Source of the DNA: an uncultured Acetatifactor sp.
GTDB taxonomy: Bacteria > Bacillota > Clostridia > Lachnospirales > Lachnospiraceae
Assembly: GCA_948896875.1 (NCBI GenBank)
Contig: CAQUWW010000002.1
Location: 1-56,776 of the forward strand
Length of the DNA stretch: 56,776 nt
Direction of reading: 5' to 3'
Below, piece by piece: positions 26,574 to 34,236 of the stretch. The notes beneath the pieces were generated by a model, which searched no databases, was not told the origin of the DNA, and worked only from the letters and a program-made list of their open reading frames with translations. How positions within the stretch are numbered: the first letter of the stretch is position 1; every line of letters begins with the position of its first letter. The position numbers and the translations under genes are program-made.

Positions 26574-26600
26574 GAATCCTGACAGGCAAAGTCAGGATTC
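26574..26600 (+). promoter_or_regulatory. Perfect ten-pair stem-loop before the FAD dehydrogenase gene
   Basis: GAATCCTGAC (26574-26583) pairs perfectly with GTCAGGATTC (26591-26600) around a seven-base loop. It lies in the 230-base gap between kinase and dehydrogenase. There is no T tract, so it may be a processing or attenuation site, not a full terminator. Confidence 0.5.
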
Positions 26601-26712
26601 TGATAAATTGTGGAGCAGGAAAAAGGGGAAACCGGTGAAAAAGGTTCCGGAAAGCTATACAGAAAGCGAAAGGGGAATTCTGAGAATCTATCAGAGGGAA
26701 AAGGAGAGAAGG

Positions 26713-28137
26713 ATGAAATTTGAAGCATTTATGCCGGACATGATTCTGACAGAGCTGGAAGATGTGGTGGGAAGAGAGAATGTCAGCACCTCGGAAAGTG
26801 AAAAAATGATCTATGGTGTGGATTATTTCTGGGTCAGCCGGATGTGGTCGGACCGGGGACAGAAGCCCCCTGCGCCGGACTATATTGTGAGGCCGGGCAG
26901 TACACAGGAGGTTTCCGCCATATTAAAGATAGCAAATTACTATAAGATTCCCGTGCACACCTGGGGCGGTGGTTCCGGTTCCCAGGGAGGGGCACTTCCT
27001 ATGGCGGGAGGTATCCTCTTGGACATGAAACGGATGAACCGTCTGATTGAGATTGACGAGGAAAGCAGAGCCATTACGGCCCAGACAGGAATGGTATTCA
27101 AGGTGCTGGAGGATTATGCCAATGAGAGGGGTTATACCACCCAGCACATTCCCTCCTGTCTGACCTGTGGAACCGTGGGCGGGGCCCTGGCTCATCGGGG
27201 AATCGGGATCATGTCCACTAAATACGGCAAGATCGACGATATGTGTATCCGGATGGAGATCGTCCTTCCAAATGGGGATATCATACATACCCTTCCGGTG
27301 CCGAAGCATGCCGCAGGGCCTGACCTGAACCAGATTTTTATTGGCTCGGAAGGGACGCTGGGCATCATTACGGAAGCCACCTTCAAGCTGTTTGAGCAGC
27401 CGGAGTGTCGGAAATTCCGGGCATTCCTGTTCCCTGATATGACCGCGGGGCTTGCCGCAGGCAGGGACATGATGCAGAAGGTGAAGCCTTCTATTCTGCG
27501 CCTGTTCGACGAGGCGGAGACCACCTCCATCATCCGGGATGTAGTGGGCGTGGAACAAAAAGGGGCATTTCTGAATCTGGCTGTGGAAGGCATGGAAAAA
27601 ATTGTGGATGTGGAGATGGACGTTATCTGCGACATTTGTGCGAAACACGGCGGCAGGGACATGGGAAGCGAATACGGGGAAAAGTGGTATGAGAACAGGA
27701 TTACTTTCTTTTATCCCGGCCATATTATGGATATTCCCCAGATGTTTGGCACCATGGACACAGTGGCAGATTTTGCCCATATAGAGAAGATCTACTGGGC
27801 CATGAAGAATGCCATAGAAAGCAATTTCCCCAATGTGCGATTTATTGCCCACTGTTCCCACTGGTATGAATGGGGGACGATGATTTATGACCGGTTTATC
27901 TGCGATAATCCGCCACAGGATCCTGAAGAGGCCATACGACTACACAATCAGATCTGGAATACGGGAGTGCGGGCGGCCATGGCAAACGGCGGTGTCATAA
28001 ATGATCACCACGGAATCGGACTGAAGCTCTCCCGGCTGATGAAGGAGCAATATGGTCCGGCCATGCAGGTGATGGAAGCACTGAAAAAAGGACTTGATCC
28101 CAATGGGATCATGAATCCTTATAAACTGGGGCTGTGA
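26713..28137 (+). CDS. FAD-linked 2-hydroxyacid dehydrogenase (GlcD/LctD-like)
   Basis: 474 residues. The N-terminal PCMH-type FAD domain is clear (DYIVRPGSTQEVSAILKIAN, VHTWGGGSGSQGG, GTVGGALAHRGIG, IFIGSEGTLGIITEATFKL), and the C-terminal half is the FAD-linked oxidase cap ending in HHGIGLKLSR and LDPNGIMNPYKLGL. Related enzymes oxidise glycolate or lactate, or belong to the alkyl-DHAP synthase group; the EWGTMIYDRF segment recalls the latter. ATG 26713 follows AAGGAG; 78 further in-frame codons upstream look non-coding. With the Fe-S protein and EtfB-EtfA fusion of the next operon it probably forms an electron-transferring (possibly confurcating) hydroxyacid dehydrogenase, by analogy with LctBCD of Acetobacterium. 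Confidence 0.8.
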   Translation: MKFEAFMPDMILTELEDVVGRENVSTSESEKMIYGVDYFWVSRMWSDRGQKPPAPDYIVRPGSTQEVSAILKIANYYKIPVHTWGGGSGSQGGALPMAGGILLDMKRMNRLIEIDEESRAITAQTGMVFKVLEDYANERGYTTQHIPSCLTCGTVGGALAHRGIGIMSTKYGKIDDMCIRMEIVLPNGDIIHTLPVPKHAAGPDLNQIFIGSEGTLGIITEATFKLFEQPECRKFRAFLFPDMTAGLAAGRDMMQKVKPSILRLFDEAETTSIIRDVVGVEQKGAFLNLAVEGMEKIVDVEMDVICDICAKHGGRDMGSEYGEKWYENRITFFYPGHIMDIPQMFGTMDTVADFAHIEKIYWAMKNAIESNFPNVRFIAHCSHWYEWGTMIYDRFICDNPPQDPEEAIRLHNQIWNTGVRAAMANGGVINDHHGIGLKLSRLMKEQYGPAMQVMEALKKGLDPNGIMNPYKLGL

Positions 28138-28156
28138 GCAGTGGAGAGATAGTTAC

Positions 28157-28318
28157 GGAACTATAAACAGCCAGTGCGTATTTGGGCCCGGAAGAATTCA
28201 CAGACGAATCATTAACGGCTGGGGATTCTTCTAAGAGTGAGGGGTACAGATAAGCACTGGCGGAACTGGAAACAGTAATTGTCCGAACAATGCCCTGACA
28301 ATTACGGAACTGGAATGG
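28157..28318 (+). promoter_or_regulatory. Tandem structured RNA leader, units C and D (same element as at 23094)
   Basis: Cores GGAACTATAAACA (28157), GGAACTGGAAACA (28262) and GGAACTGGAATGG (28306), the last overlapping the ribosome binding site of the Fe-S gene. Unit C: P1 28170-28177/28254-28261, a P2-like pairing near 28179-28184/28247-28252, and P3 28191-28199/28223-28231. Unit D has P1 28275-28283/28297-28305 but only a 13-base loop CGAACAATGCCCT, matching the 5' side of P2 in unit A, so its inner helices are lost. P1 differs in all four units of the window and still pairs. Just before the first core, GGAGAGATAGTTAC looks like the 3' half of a further, broken unit. Confidence 0.7.
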
Positions 28319-28327
28319 AGGAAAACT

Positions 28328-29560
28328 ATGTATAGTGATAAATCATATCATATTGCGGACAATTGCCGCTTCTGCTGGATGTGCCGTCATGTATGTCCGA
28401 TAGGGCTCAGGACGGGAAAGGAAATTAACACACCGCGGGCGAAGGGACTTTTGACGGCTATGGAAAAAAGGGGATTTCCCATGGATAAAGCGGCAGCCCA
28501 GGCTTTCTATGAATGTACTCTCTGCGGAAGCTGCTCCAATGACTGTGCCACCGGATTTGAGCCGCCTGTATTCATTCGGGAAGCCAGGACACAGGCTGCG
28601 GTGGAAGGACTGTTGCCGGTAGCGGTGGACAGGACAGTAAAACGAATTCTGGACACAGGTGTAATGTTTGCGGACTACTGCGAAGATAAGCGGATTGAGG
28701 AAGCTGTGCAAAGACACGAAAAACCAGCATCCATTTTATTGCTTCTCGGCGCCACGGCCCGGGGAAAAGTTCCGGAGATGGCGTTGAACCTGATTGCTCT
28801 TCTGGAAAAGGCGAAGGTGGATTTTACATTATTAAAGGAAGAACCTGCCACAGGAAGCGAATTGTATGATCTGATCGGCGCTGTGGAGGAGACCCGGAGT
28901 CAGGCGGTGCAATGCAGTCAGGTTATCCGGGAGGTGTTTGTCGGGGCTGTTAACAATATAGACATGTCTGGCAGTAGTGTATCTGCCGGTAATACGCCAG
29001 GTATATCTGGCACAGGCGGTCAGGCAGATAAGAAGGAGGCCGGCAGCTTTGCATGTATGGTGGTGGTATTGGATTCCTACCTGGCGGAGACTCTGAAACA
29101 TCAGTATCCTCTGTGGGGCTGTGCACCGGAGGCGGAGGTAGTGACAGCAACCGCTTTTGTGGAAGCATTGCTGGAAGAAGGCAGATTGTCTGTAAAAGAG
29201 CCATCTTCGGGAGAGCAGGATGGTACAGGGAAGAAAGTGACGCTGCATGACAGCTCCCGGCTGGCCAGAGACTTGCAGGAAACTAAACCGGCCCGGAGTA
29301 TTCTGAAGGCTGCAGGCTGTGAACTTACTGAAATGTTCCTGCATGGAAAGCTTGCGAAATGCTGTGGCAGTGAGCTGTTTGCACAATATGAACCTGCCCT
29401 TGCCCTGCAGACGGGACAGGGACGCTGGGAGGATGCACTGCGCACAGGAGCGGACATCCTGGTGACGGAGTGTCCCCAGGCTTATTCGGTGCTTGCCCGG
29501 ACGAAGCCTGAGAAAATGGAACTTACAGATCTCTTCACATCGCTTTTTGCGGCCTGCTGA
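28328..29560 (+). CDS. Iron-sulfur electron-transfer protein (GlcF/HdrD-like)
   Basis: 410 residues. Two 4Fe-4S motifs stand at the N-terminus: CRFCWMCRHVCPIG (about residues 14-27) and CTLCGSCSNDC (about 64-74). The C-terminal part has a single CCG-type cysteine motif (KCCGSELF) where GlcF and HdrD usually have two, so the second site is missing or very divergent. A Ser/Gly-rich low-complexity stretch (SSVSAGNTPGISGTGGQADK) interrupts the middle. It would shuttle electrons between the FAD dehydrogenase and the Etf fusion. GGAGG precedes the start and is part of the last core of the repeated RNA leader. Confidence 0.78.
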   Translation: MYSDKSYHIADNCRFCWMCRHVCPIGLRTGKEINTPRAKGLLTAMEKRGFPMDKAAAQAFYECTLCGSCSNDCATGFEPPVFIREARTQAAVEGLLPVAVDRTVKRILDTGVMFADYCEDKRIEEAVQRHEKPASILLLLGATARGKVPEMALNLIALLEKAKVDFTLLKEEPATGSELYDLIGAVEETRSQAVQCSQVIREVFVGAVNNIDMSGSSVSAGNTPGISGTGGQADKKEAGSFACMVVVLDSYLAETLKHQYPLWGCAPEAEVVTATAFVEALLEEGRLSVKEPSSGEQDGTGKKVTLHDSSRLARDLQETKPARSILKAAGCELTEMFLHGKLAKCCGSELFAQYEPALALQTGQGRWEDALRTGADILVTECPQAYSVLARTKPEKMELTDLFTSLFAAC

Positions 29561-29601
29561 GATCTTGGACAGCTATGGGGTATAAATGGGGAGGTACAAA
29601 A

Positions 29602-31092
29602 ATGCGGTATTTTATCGGTTGTGATTTTGGGGGAGGTGCCTGTAAGGCAACACTATTGCGGGAAGACGGAAGGGTACAGGCGACGGTTTCCTGCGAATAC
29701 AAAACCTCAAGACCACGTCCCGGTCTGGCAGAACAGGACCCGGAGGACTCCTTTCAGGCTTTTGTGAAGAATGTCCGGAAGCTGACAGATAGCCTGGGAG
29801 AGAAAGCAGCGGCAGTGGAAGCCATTGCCCTGTCGGGAGCTACTCATACGGCAGTGCTTTTGGATGAGAAGGATAACGTAATCCGTCCGGCCATTTACTG
29901 GACGGATGTCCGGGCCGCGCAGGAGGCGGAGGAGCTTAAGGCACAGTGTGGGGATGAGATTATGGCCATTGCGCTGAATGCACCCGGCGCGCTGTGGACA
30001 TTACCTCAGCTGATATGGCTTCACAGGAACGAACCGGAACATTTCAGACGCATCCGGAAGATTCTGTCTATGAAAGATTATGTGCGTTATCGACTTACCG
30101 GAGACTATGTGACGGACGAAATCGAAGCCTGCGGCTTTATGCTGTTGGATGTGAAGAAAAGAGAGTGGAGTCCGTTCCTGTGTTCTCTTGCCGGAATAGA
30201 ACCTTCCAGCCTTCCGAGAATCGTGAGGCCGGATGAAATTCTGTCGCCGGCTGACAGCAGGATTTGTGAATTATGCGGCCTTCCTGCCGGGGTAAAGGTG
30301 GTGGCCGGAGCTACGGACACGGTGATGGAGGTCTATGCCTCCGGGGCCATTCATCCCGGTCAGGCAACCGTCAAGCTTGCAACGGCAGGGCGAATCTGCG
30401 TGATCACTGAAAAACCGGTGGTGGACGGCAATATTGTCTGTTATCCCCATGTTTATCCGGGCTTGTGGTATCCGGGTACGGCCACCAAATCCTGTGCCGC
30501 GTCTTTTCGATGGTATAGGGATACTTTCGGAGAGTATGAGAGGGAACATTGGCCGGATGCCTATGAGACCATGCAGCAGGCGGCGGAAGGCGTGGCGCCG
30601 GGAGCGGAAGGTCTGTTTTTCCACCCTTATCTGCAGGGGGAACTGACACCTTATCAGGATGAAAAGTTGCGGGGAAGCTTTACCGGAATCTGCTCTTATC
30701 ACACGAAGGCCCATTTCAACAGAGCAGTGCTGGAAGGAATTGCCTATTCCCTGAAGGATTGTCTCGCCTGTTTCAGAGAGGCGGGAGCGGATATCCGGCG
30801 GGCCAGTATCATCGGAGGCGGTGCAAAGGGAGCTCTCTGGCGGCAGATTGTTGCGGATATGTTGGAGATAGAGCTTATCAAAACAGAATGCGACGATTCT
30901 TCCCTGGGAAGTGCCATGCTGGCCGGCGTGGCCTGCGGTGCCTTTGAAAGCTTTGAGGACAGTGTGGAACGTTGCGTGCATGAAGAATGTGTAACGAAGC
31001 CGGATGCGGAACGGGCAGCATTCTATGATGCAGGATTTCAGACCTATAAAAGGATTCATGATGCGCTGGCGGAAATCTATAGAGATCTGTAG
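29602..31092 (+). CDS. FGGY-family carbohydrate kinase (xylulokinase-like)
   Basis: 496 residues, close to the usual length of XylB/LyxK-type kinases. The N-terminal ATP-binding domain starts GCDFGGGACKATLL; the C-terminal domain has IGGGAKGALWRQIVADML and the segment ELIKTECDDSSLGSAMLAGVA. It would phosphorylate a ketose, plausibly the product of the isomerase at 23334. The GGG where many xylulokinases have GTSG in the first phosphate loop suggests an unusual substrate. ATG 29602 is preceded by GGGGAGG; an in-frame start nine codons earlier is less likely. Confidence 0.85.
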   Translation: MRYFIGCDFGGGACKATLLREDGRVQATVSCEYKTSRPRPGLAEQDPEDSFQAFVKNVRKLTDSLGEKAAAVEAIALSGATHTAVLLDEKDNVIRPAIYWTDVRAAQEAEELKAQCGDEIMAIALNAPGALWTLPQLIWLHRNEPEHFRRIRKILSMKDYVRYRLTGDYVTDEIEACGFMLLDVKKREWSPFLCSLAGIEPSSLPRIVRPDEILSPADSRICELCGLPAGVKVVAGATDTVMEVYASGAIHPGQATVKLATAGRICVITEKPVVDGNIVCYPHVYPGLWYPGTATKSCAASFRWYRDTFGEYEREHWPDAYETMQQAAEGVAPGAEGLFFHPYLQGELTPYQDEKLRGSFTGICSYHTKAHFNRAVLEGIAYSLKDCLACFREAGADIRRASIIGGGAKGALWRQIVADMLEIELIKTECDDSSLGSAMLAGVACGAFESFEDSVERCVHEECVTKPDAERAAFYDAGFQTYKRIHDALAEIYRDL

Positions 31093-31258
31093 ATGTATTG
31101 TTTTGTATTTCAGGTATGGTAATGCGGCCTGATGCGGAGAAATTTACGGCAATCGGATGCCATGAGCTGCAGACTGGGCAGGAATTGGAAATAAAATATT
31201 TCAATATAGAGCTCGTGGTATCAGATGTCGCAGATTGCAGGAAGGGACAGGTGCTGGT

Positions 31259-33256
31259 ATGCGAATTTTGGTGTGTGTTAAGCAGGTGCCGGAGGCAGGG
31301 GAAGTATTGTTTCACCCGGGGAGCTACACATTGCAACGGGAGAGAGCACAGATGATTCCAAATCCTGCAGATGCCGCCTGTCTGGAGATCGCGTTGCGGA
31401 TACGGGAGAAATGTGGAGCACATGTGTCTCTTCTTTCCATGGGGCCGCCCGGAGCCGGGCAGATGCTGCGGAATCTGGCGGCAGTGGGAGGAGATGCATT
31501 TTATCTGGTGAGTGATCCTGTATTTGCCGGGGCGGATACTTATGCCACTGCGTCCATACTCAGCCGGGCAATCCGATATCTGGGCGGCTTTGACCTGATT
31601 CTGTGCGGAGACAAAAGTACGGACGGGGAGACAGGTCAGGTAGGGCCGGAGCTGGCCGCCATATTGGGATACAGATTTACAGACAGTGGAGAAGAACTTC
31701 TGCCCGGAGCCAGGCAGGGACGAAAGTGTGGGGTGCAGGCCGAGCCGGTGCAGGGCCGGAGTTGTACCATGCAGGCCGAGCTGGTTCAGAGCCAGAGCTG
31801 TACCATACAGGTTGAGCAGAAACAGAACAGAGAGCCTGAAGTTCCGCTCCTGGCGAGTCTGCGACGAAGTTGTGTGCTGCGCTGCCCCAGTCTTTCCGGT
31901 CTGCGGCGTGCGTCTCAGATAAACGTTCAGGTATTGATGGCTGGGATGTTGGGCGGAGGCGCTGTATCTCTGACGAAAGTGATAGGCATGAAGAAAAAAG
32001 AAATCCGTCGGCGAAAGGTGGTCCTGTGTCAGGATGGAAAGGAGCTGATAGAATATCTGCAGGCGGATACCGCGTTAATGCCATTGTCAGGAACCGGGCC
32101 AAAATTATCAGATGGTGATCAAGCAGATACCAAGTCAAGGCCGTCACCGGAGGAGTTATCGCAGTCCTGTGGCAGGACGGCAGGCGGGAAGGTATGGAAG
32201 GAGCATGATTCCCACTTTGCCGCCGAGAAGAAAACGTGTGGTACAGGAAAAAAGTGGATGCTGATAAAGCCGCCCGGTACACCGTCTGAGACATTTGAAG
32301 AACTGAGGCGGCTGGCGGGAGAAAGAATCGGCGCAGGGGAACTCCTGGAGGTAATCTGTACCGGGGATGTGGCAGGGGAAGACATTGCCATAAAAGAGAA
32401 AGAAAATGTTGCCGCAGAAGCGAAGAAAGGTGGCACGGAGAAAAAAGGTTCCGCGACAGAAAGCAAAGGATGGGCGGCAAGGAAAAAGGATGCGACGGAA
32501 AGCGGGGGATGCACGACAAGAAAAAAGGATGAGGCGGAAAGCAAAGGATGCACGGCAAGGAAAGAAAAGCGGCAGGTCAGATTTGTAAGGAACGAATTAT
32601 TCATGTGCCAGGATGTCACTATGACAGGCAGTATCCTGGCAGAAATCATTGAAGAAGAGGCACCTGAGGTGATTCTGTTTGCAGCGGACACGGAGGGAAG
32701 ACAGGTTGCCCCGTGGATTGCAGGGAAGCTGGGAATCGGACTGACGGCGGAACTGACGGATTTCAGAATGGATGAAGAGGGGAAACTGCATCAGTTCCGA
32801 GCAGCCTATGGGGCAAGCTTTCAGGCGGAAATCGTAAATTGCAACGGCAGCATAACCATGGCCACAGTAAAGGTGAAGCAGGTCCAGGCCAGTCTCGTGA
32901 TTGCGGGGGGCATGGGAGCTGGGAAAAAGGGATTTGCACTTTTACAGGAACTGGCAGAGTTGACGGGAGGCGCTTTGGGCGCCACAAGAGCGGCGGTGGA
33001 CGCAGGACTTGCCCCGTTTTCCTGTCAGATCGGACAGAGCGGTATCTGTGTCCGGCCAAAGCTGTATATGGCCTTCGGTATCTCGGGGGCGGTACAGCAT
33101 CTGGCGGGGATGAAAGAGAGTGAGTGTATTATCGCGGTGAATACAGATAGGAAAGCGGCGATTTTTGACTATGCGGACTATGGAATCTGCGGGGACGCGG
33201 CAGAGACTGCGGCAGAACTGATACGACAGATACTGACGTTGCGGGGCAGTCTTTGA
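31259..33256 (+). CDS. EtfB-EtfA fusion: electron-transfer flavoprotein in one chain with internal repeats
   Basis: 665 residues. The N-terminal part is an EtfB domain (MRILVCVKQVPEAGEV, CGDKSTDGETGQVGPELAAILGY). The C-terminal 230 residues are EtfA with the FAD site (RAAVDAGLAPFSCQIGQSG and LYMAFGISGAVQHLAGM). Etf subunits are normally two separate proteins. Two low-complexity inserts stand out: about residues 160-187 (12-residue period) inside EtfB and 400-438 (13-residue period, Lys-rich) at the junction. ATG 31259 is chosen for the conserved EtfB start. It probably accepts electrons from the FAD dehydrogenase and passes them to NAD or ferredoxin. The 166 bases upstream contain no recognised gene. 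Confidence 0.88.
   Translation: MRILVCVKQVPEAGEVLFHPGSYTLQRERAQMIPNPADAACLEIALRIREKCGAHVSLLSMGPPGAGQMLRNLAAVGGDAFYLVSDPVFAGADTYATASILSRAIRYLGGFDLILCGDKSTDGETGQVGPELAAILGYRFTDSGEELLPGARQGRKCGVQAEPVQGRSCTMQAELVQSQSCTIQVEQKQNREPEVPLLASLRRSCVLRCPSLSGLRRASQINVQVLMAGMLGGGAVSLTKVIGMKKKEIRRRKVVLCQDGKELIEYLQADTALMPLSGTGPKLSDGDQADTKSRPSPEELSQSCGRTAGGKVWKEHDSHFAAEKKTCGTGKKWMLIKPPGTPSETFEELRRLAGERIGAGELLEVICTGDVAGEDIAIKEKENVAAEAKKGGTEKKGSATESKGWAARKKDATESGGCTTRKKDEAESKGCTARKEKRQVRFVRNELFMCQDVTMTGSILAEIIEEEAPEVILFAADTEGRQVAPWIAGKLGIGLTAELTDFRMDEEGKLHQFRAAYGASFQAEIVNCNGSITMATVKVKQVQASLVIAGGMGAGKKGFALLQELAELTGGALGATRAAVDAGLAPFSCQIGQSGICVRPKLYMAFGISGAVQHLAGMKESECIIAVNTDRKAAIFDYADYGICGDAAETAAELIRQILTLRGSL
31736..31807 (+). 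repeat. 36-bp in-frame tandem repeat inside the Etf fusion
   Basis: Two full units encoding QAEPVQGRSCTM and QAELVQSQSCTI, followed by a degenerate third (QVEQKQ). The units lie within the EtfB domain, where homologues normally continue directly to the segment PLLASLRR. The insertion is in frame and keeps the protein open. Confidence 0.75.
32456..32572 (+). repeat. 39-bp in-frame tandem repeat at the EtfB/EtfA junction
   Basis: Three units of 13 residues: TESKGWAARKKDA, TESGGCTTRKKDE and AESKGCTARKEKR. They form a basic, probably disordered linker between the two Etf halves. Near-identical DNA units suggest expansion by replication slippage. Confidence 0.75.
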
Positions 33257-33297
33257 TGAGGAGACAATAAATCAGGGAAAACAGGAAAGGAGCATTT

Positions 33298-34110
33298 ATG
33301 AATTATAAGAAAACATATCAGCCGACTAAAGGCTATACAAAGCTTTGTGTAAAAGGAGAGTGTTCTCTCCAGGAGCTGGAGTTCGGAATCATCGAACTGG
33401 GCGGCGGGGAAAGTCTGCTTTTTGAAACGGGAGAGACAGAGACAGCCTTTGTCATTCTTTCAGGGAAAGCGGATTTTGCCATGGAGAAAGCCGAATGGAA
33501 GGGCGTGGGCCAAAGGAGAAGCGTATTTGAAGGGAGGGCCTGCACCGTCTACGCTCCCAGGAGGAATCAGGTGAAGATTACCGGTGTATTTCATGTGAAA
33601 ATTGCGGTCTGCCAGGTGCAGGTGGAAACAGATACCGAACCACAGCTGATTCAACCGGAGGCAGTTCGGGTGGTAACTTTAGGGGTAAAGCCCTGGGAGA
33701 GAGAAACTCACTTTATCATGGAAGAGGGCTGCAATGCCAGAAAGCTGTGTATTGGAGAGGCATTTGTTACACCGGGAAACTGGGCGGGATTCCCGCCCCA
33801 CAAGCATGATGTGGACAATATGCCCAGGGAGGGGATTCTGGAAGAGCTCTATTATTTCCTGTTCCAGCCCGGGCAGGGATTTGCCATTCAGAAGCTTTAC
33901 ACTAAGGATGGCGAAATCGATGTCACTTATACAGTAAAACAGGATGAACTGGTGGAGTTTCCAAGAGGATATCACACCACAGTGGGTGCGCCCGGGTATA
34001 ATACCTATTTCCTGTGGGTGATGGCGGGAGAGCATCAGGGCTTCTACCGTTCCAATGATCCTGACCATGACTGGGTGACCGCGGCGGAGAATATGGTGAA
34101 GAAGCTGTGA
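33298..34110 (+). CDS. iolB: 5-deoxy-glucuronate isomerase-like protein (IolB family)
   Basis: 270 residues, the normal IolB length, with a double cupin fold. The metal site region PPHKHDVDNMPREG, then LEELYYFLFQPGQGFAIQKLYT, FPRGYHTTVGAPGYNTYFLWVMAG and DPDHDW near the C-terminus are the conserved IolB motifs and differ from those of the pectin enzyme KduI. IolB converts 5-deoxy-D-glucuronate to 5-dehydro-2-deoxy-D-gluconate in inositol catabolism. Here the PfkB kinase and class II aldolase could carry the two following steps, yet no IolG, IolE or IolD is present. AGGAAAGGAG precedes the start. It is the last gene of the operon. Confidence 0.85.
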   Translation: MNYKKTYQPTKGYTKLCVKGECSLQELEFGIIELGGGESLLFETGETETAFVILSGKADFAMEKAEWKGVGQRRSVFEGRACTVYAPRRNQVKITGVFHVKIAVCQVQVETDTEPQLIQPEAVRVVTLGVKPWERETHFIMEEGCNARKLCIGEAFVTPGNWAGFPPHKHDVDNMPREGILEELYYFLFQPGQGFAIQKLYTKDGEIDVTYTVKQDELVEFPRGYHTTVGAPGYNTYFLWVMAGEHQGFYRSNDPDHDWVTAAENMVKKL

Positions 34111-34163
34111 AAAGACAGGCGATATGAGAACTCGTCAGAAAAGTGACAATGCTATTTGGCGAT

Positions 34164-34197
34164 GGAACTGCTGCACCATGAATTGGTGTGCAGTTCC
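34164..34197. terminator. Hairpin between convergent iolB-like and sensor kinase genes
   Basis: GGAACTGC (34164-34171) pairs with the segment ending GCAGTTCC (34190-34197), continued by GCACC/GGTGT around a seven-base loop. It sits in the 126-base convergent gap. A clear T tract is absent on either strand, so terminator function is likely from position, not proven. Confidence 0.5.
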
Positions 34198-34236
34198 AAA
34201 GCCGCTGAGATAGTGGAAGGCGCAGTCAGGCTTTCT

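Noticed and set aside
26479..26712. 78-codon N-terminal extension of the FAD dehydrogenase
   Set aside because: The translation is highly charged with no family counterpart, contains a perfect hairpin, and AAGGAG precedes ATG 26713.
23094..28318. Integron attC sites or MITE-like mobile repeat as explanation of the GGAACT arrays
   Set aside because: No GTTRRRY/RYYYAAC sites, no terminal inverted repeats with target duplication, and both arrays sit at the same distance from a start codon. Not fully excluded.
31098..31355. 85-codon open frame before and overlapping the Etf fusion start
   Set aside because: No ribosome binding site, Cys-rich tail produced by the overlapping Etf frame, no recognised homologue.
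31677..32558. Minus-strand frame opposite the Etf fusion, Pro/Ser/Leu-rich
   Set aside because: Low-complexity translation generated by the tandem repeats on the other strand.
33298..34110. KduI (pectin 5-keto-4-deoxyuronate isomerase) as identity of the cupin isomerase
   Set aside because: Tempting in a pectin context, but the motifs HKHD, LEELYYF and DPDHDW are those of IolB, and the length fits IolB.
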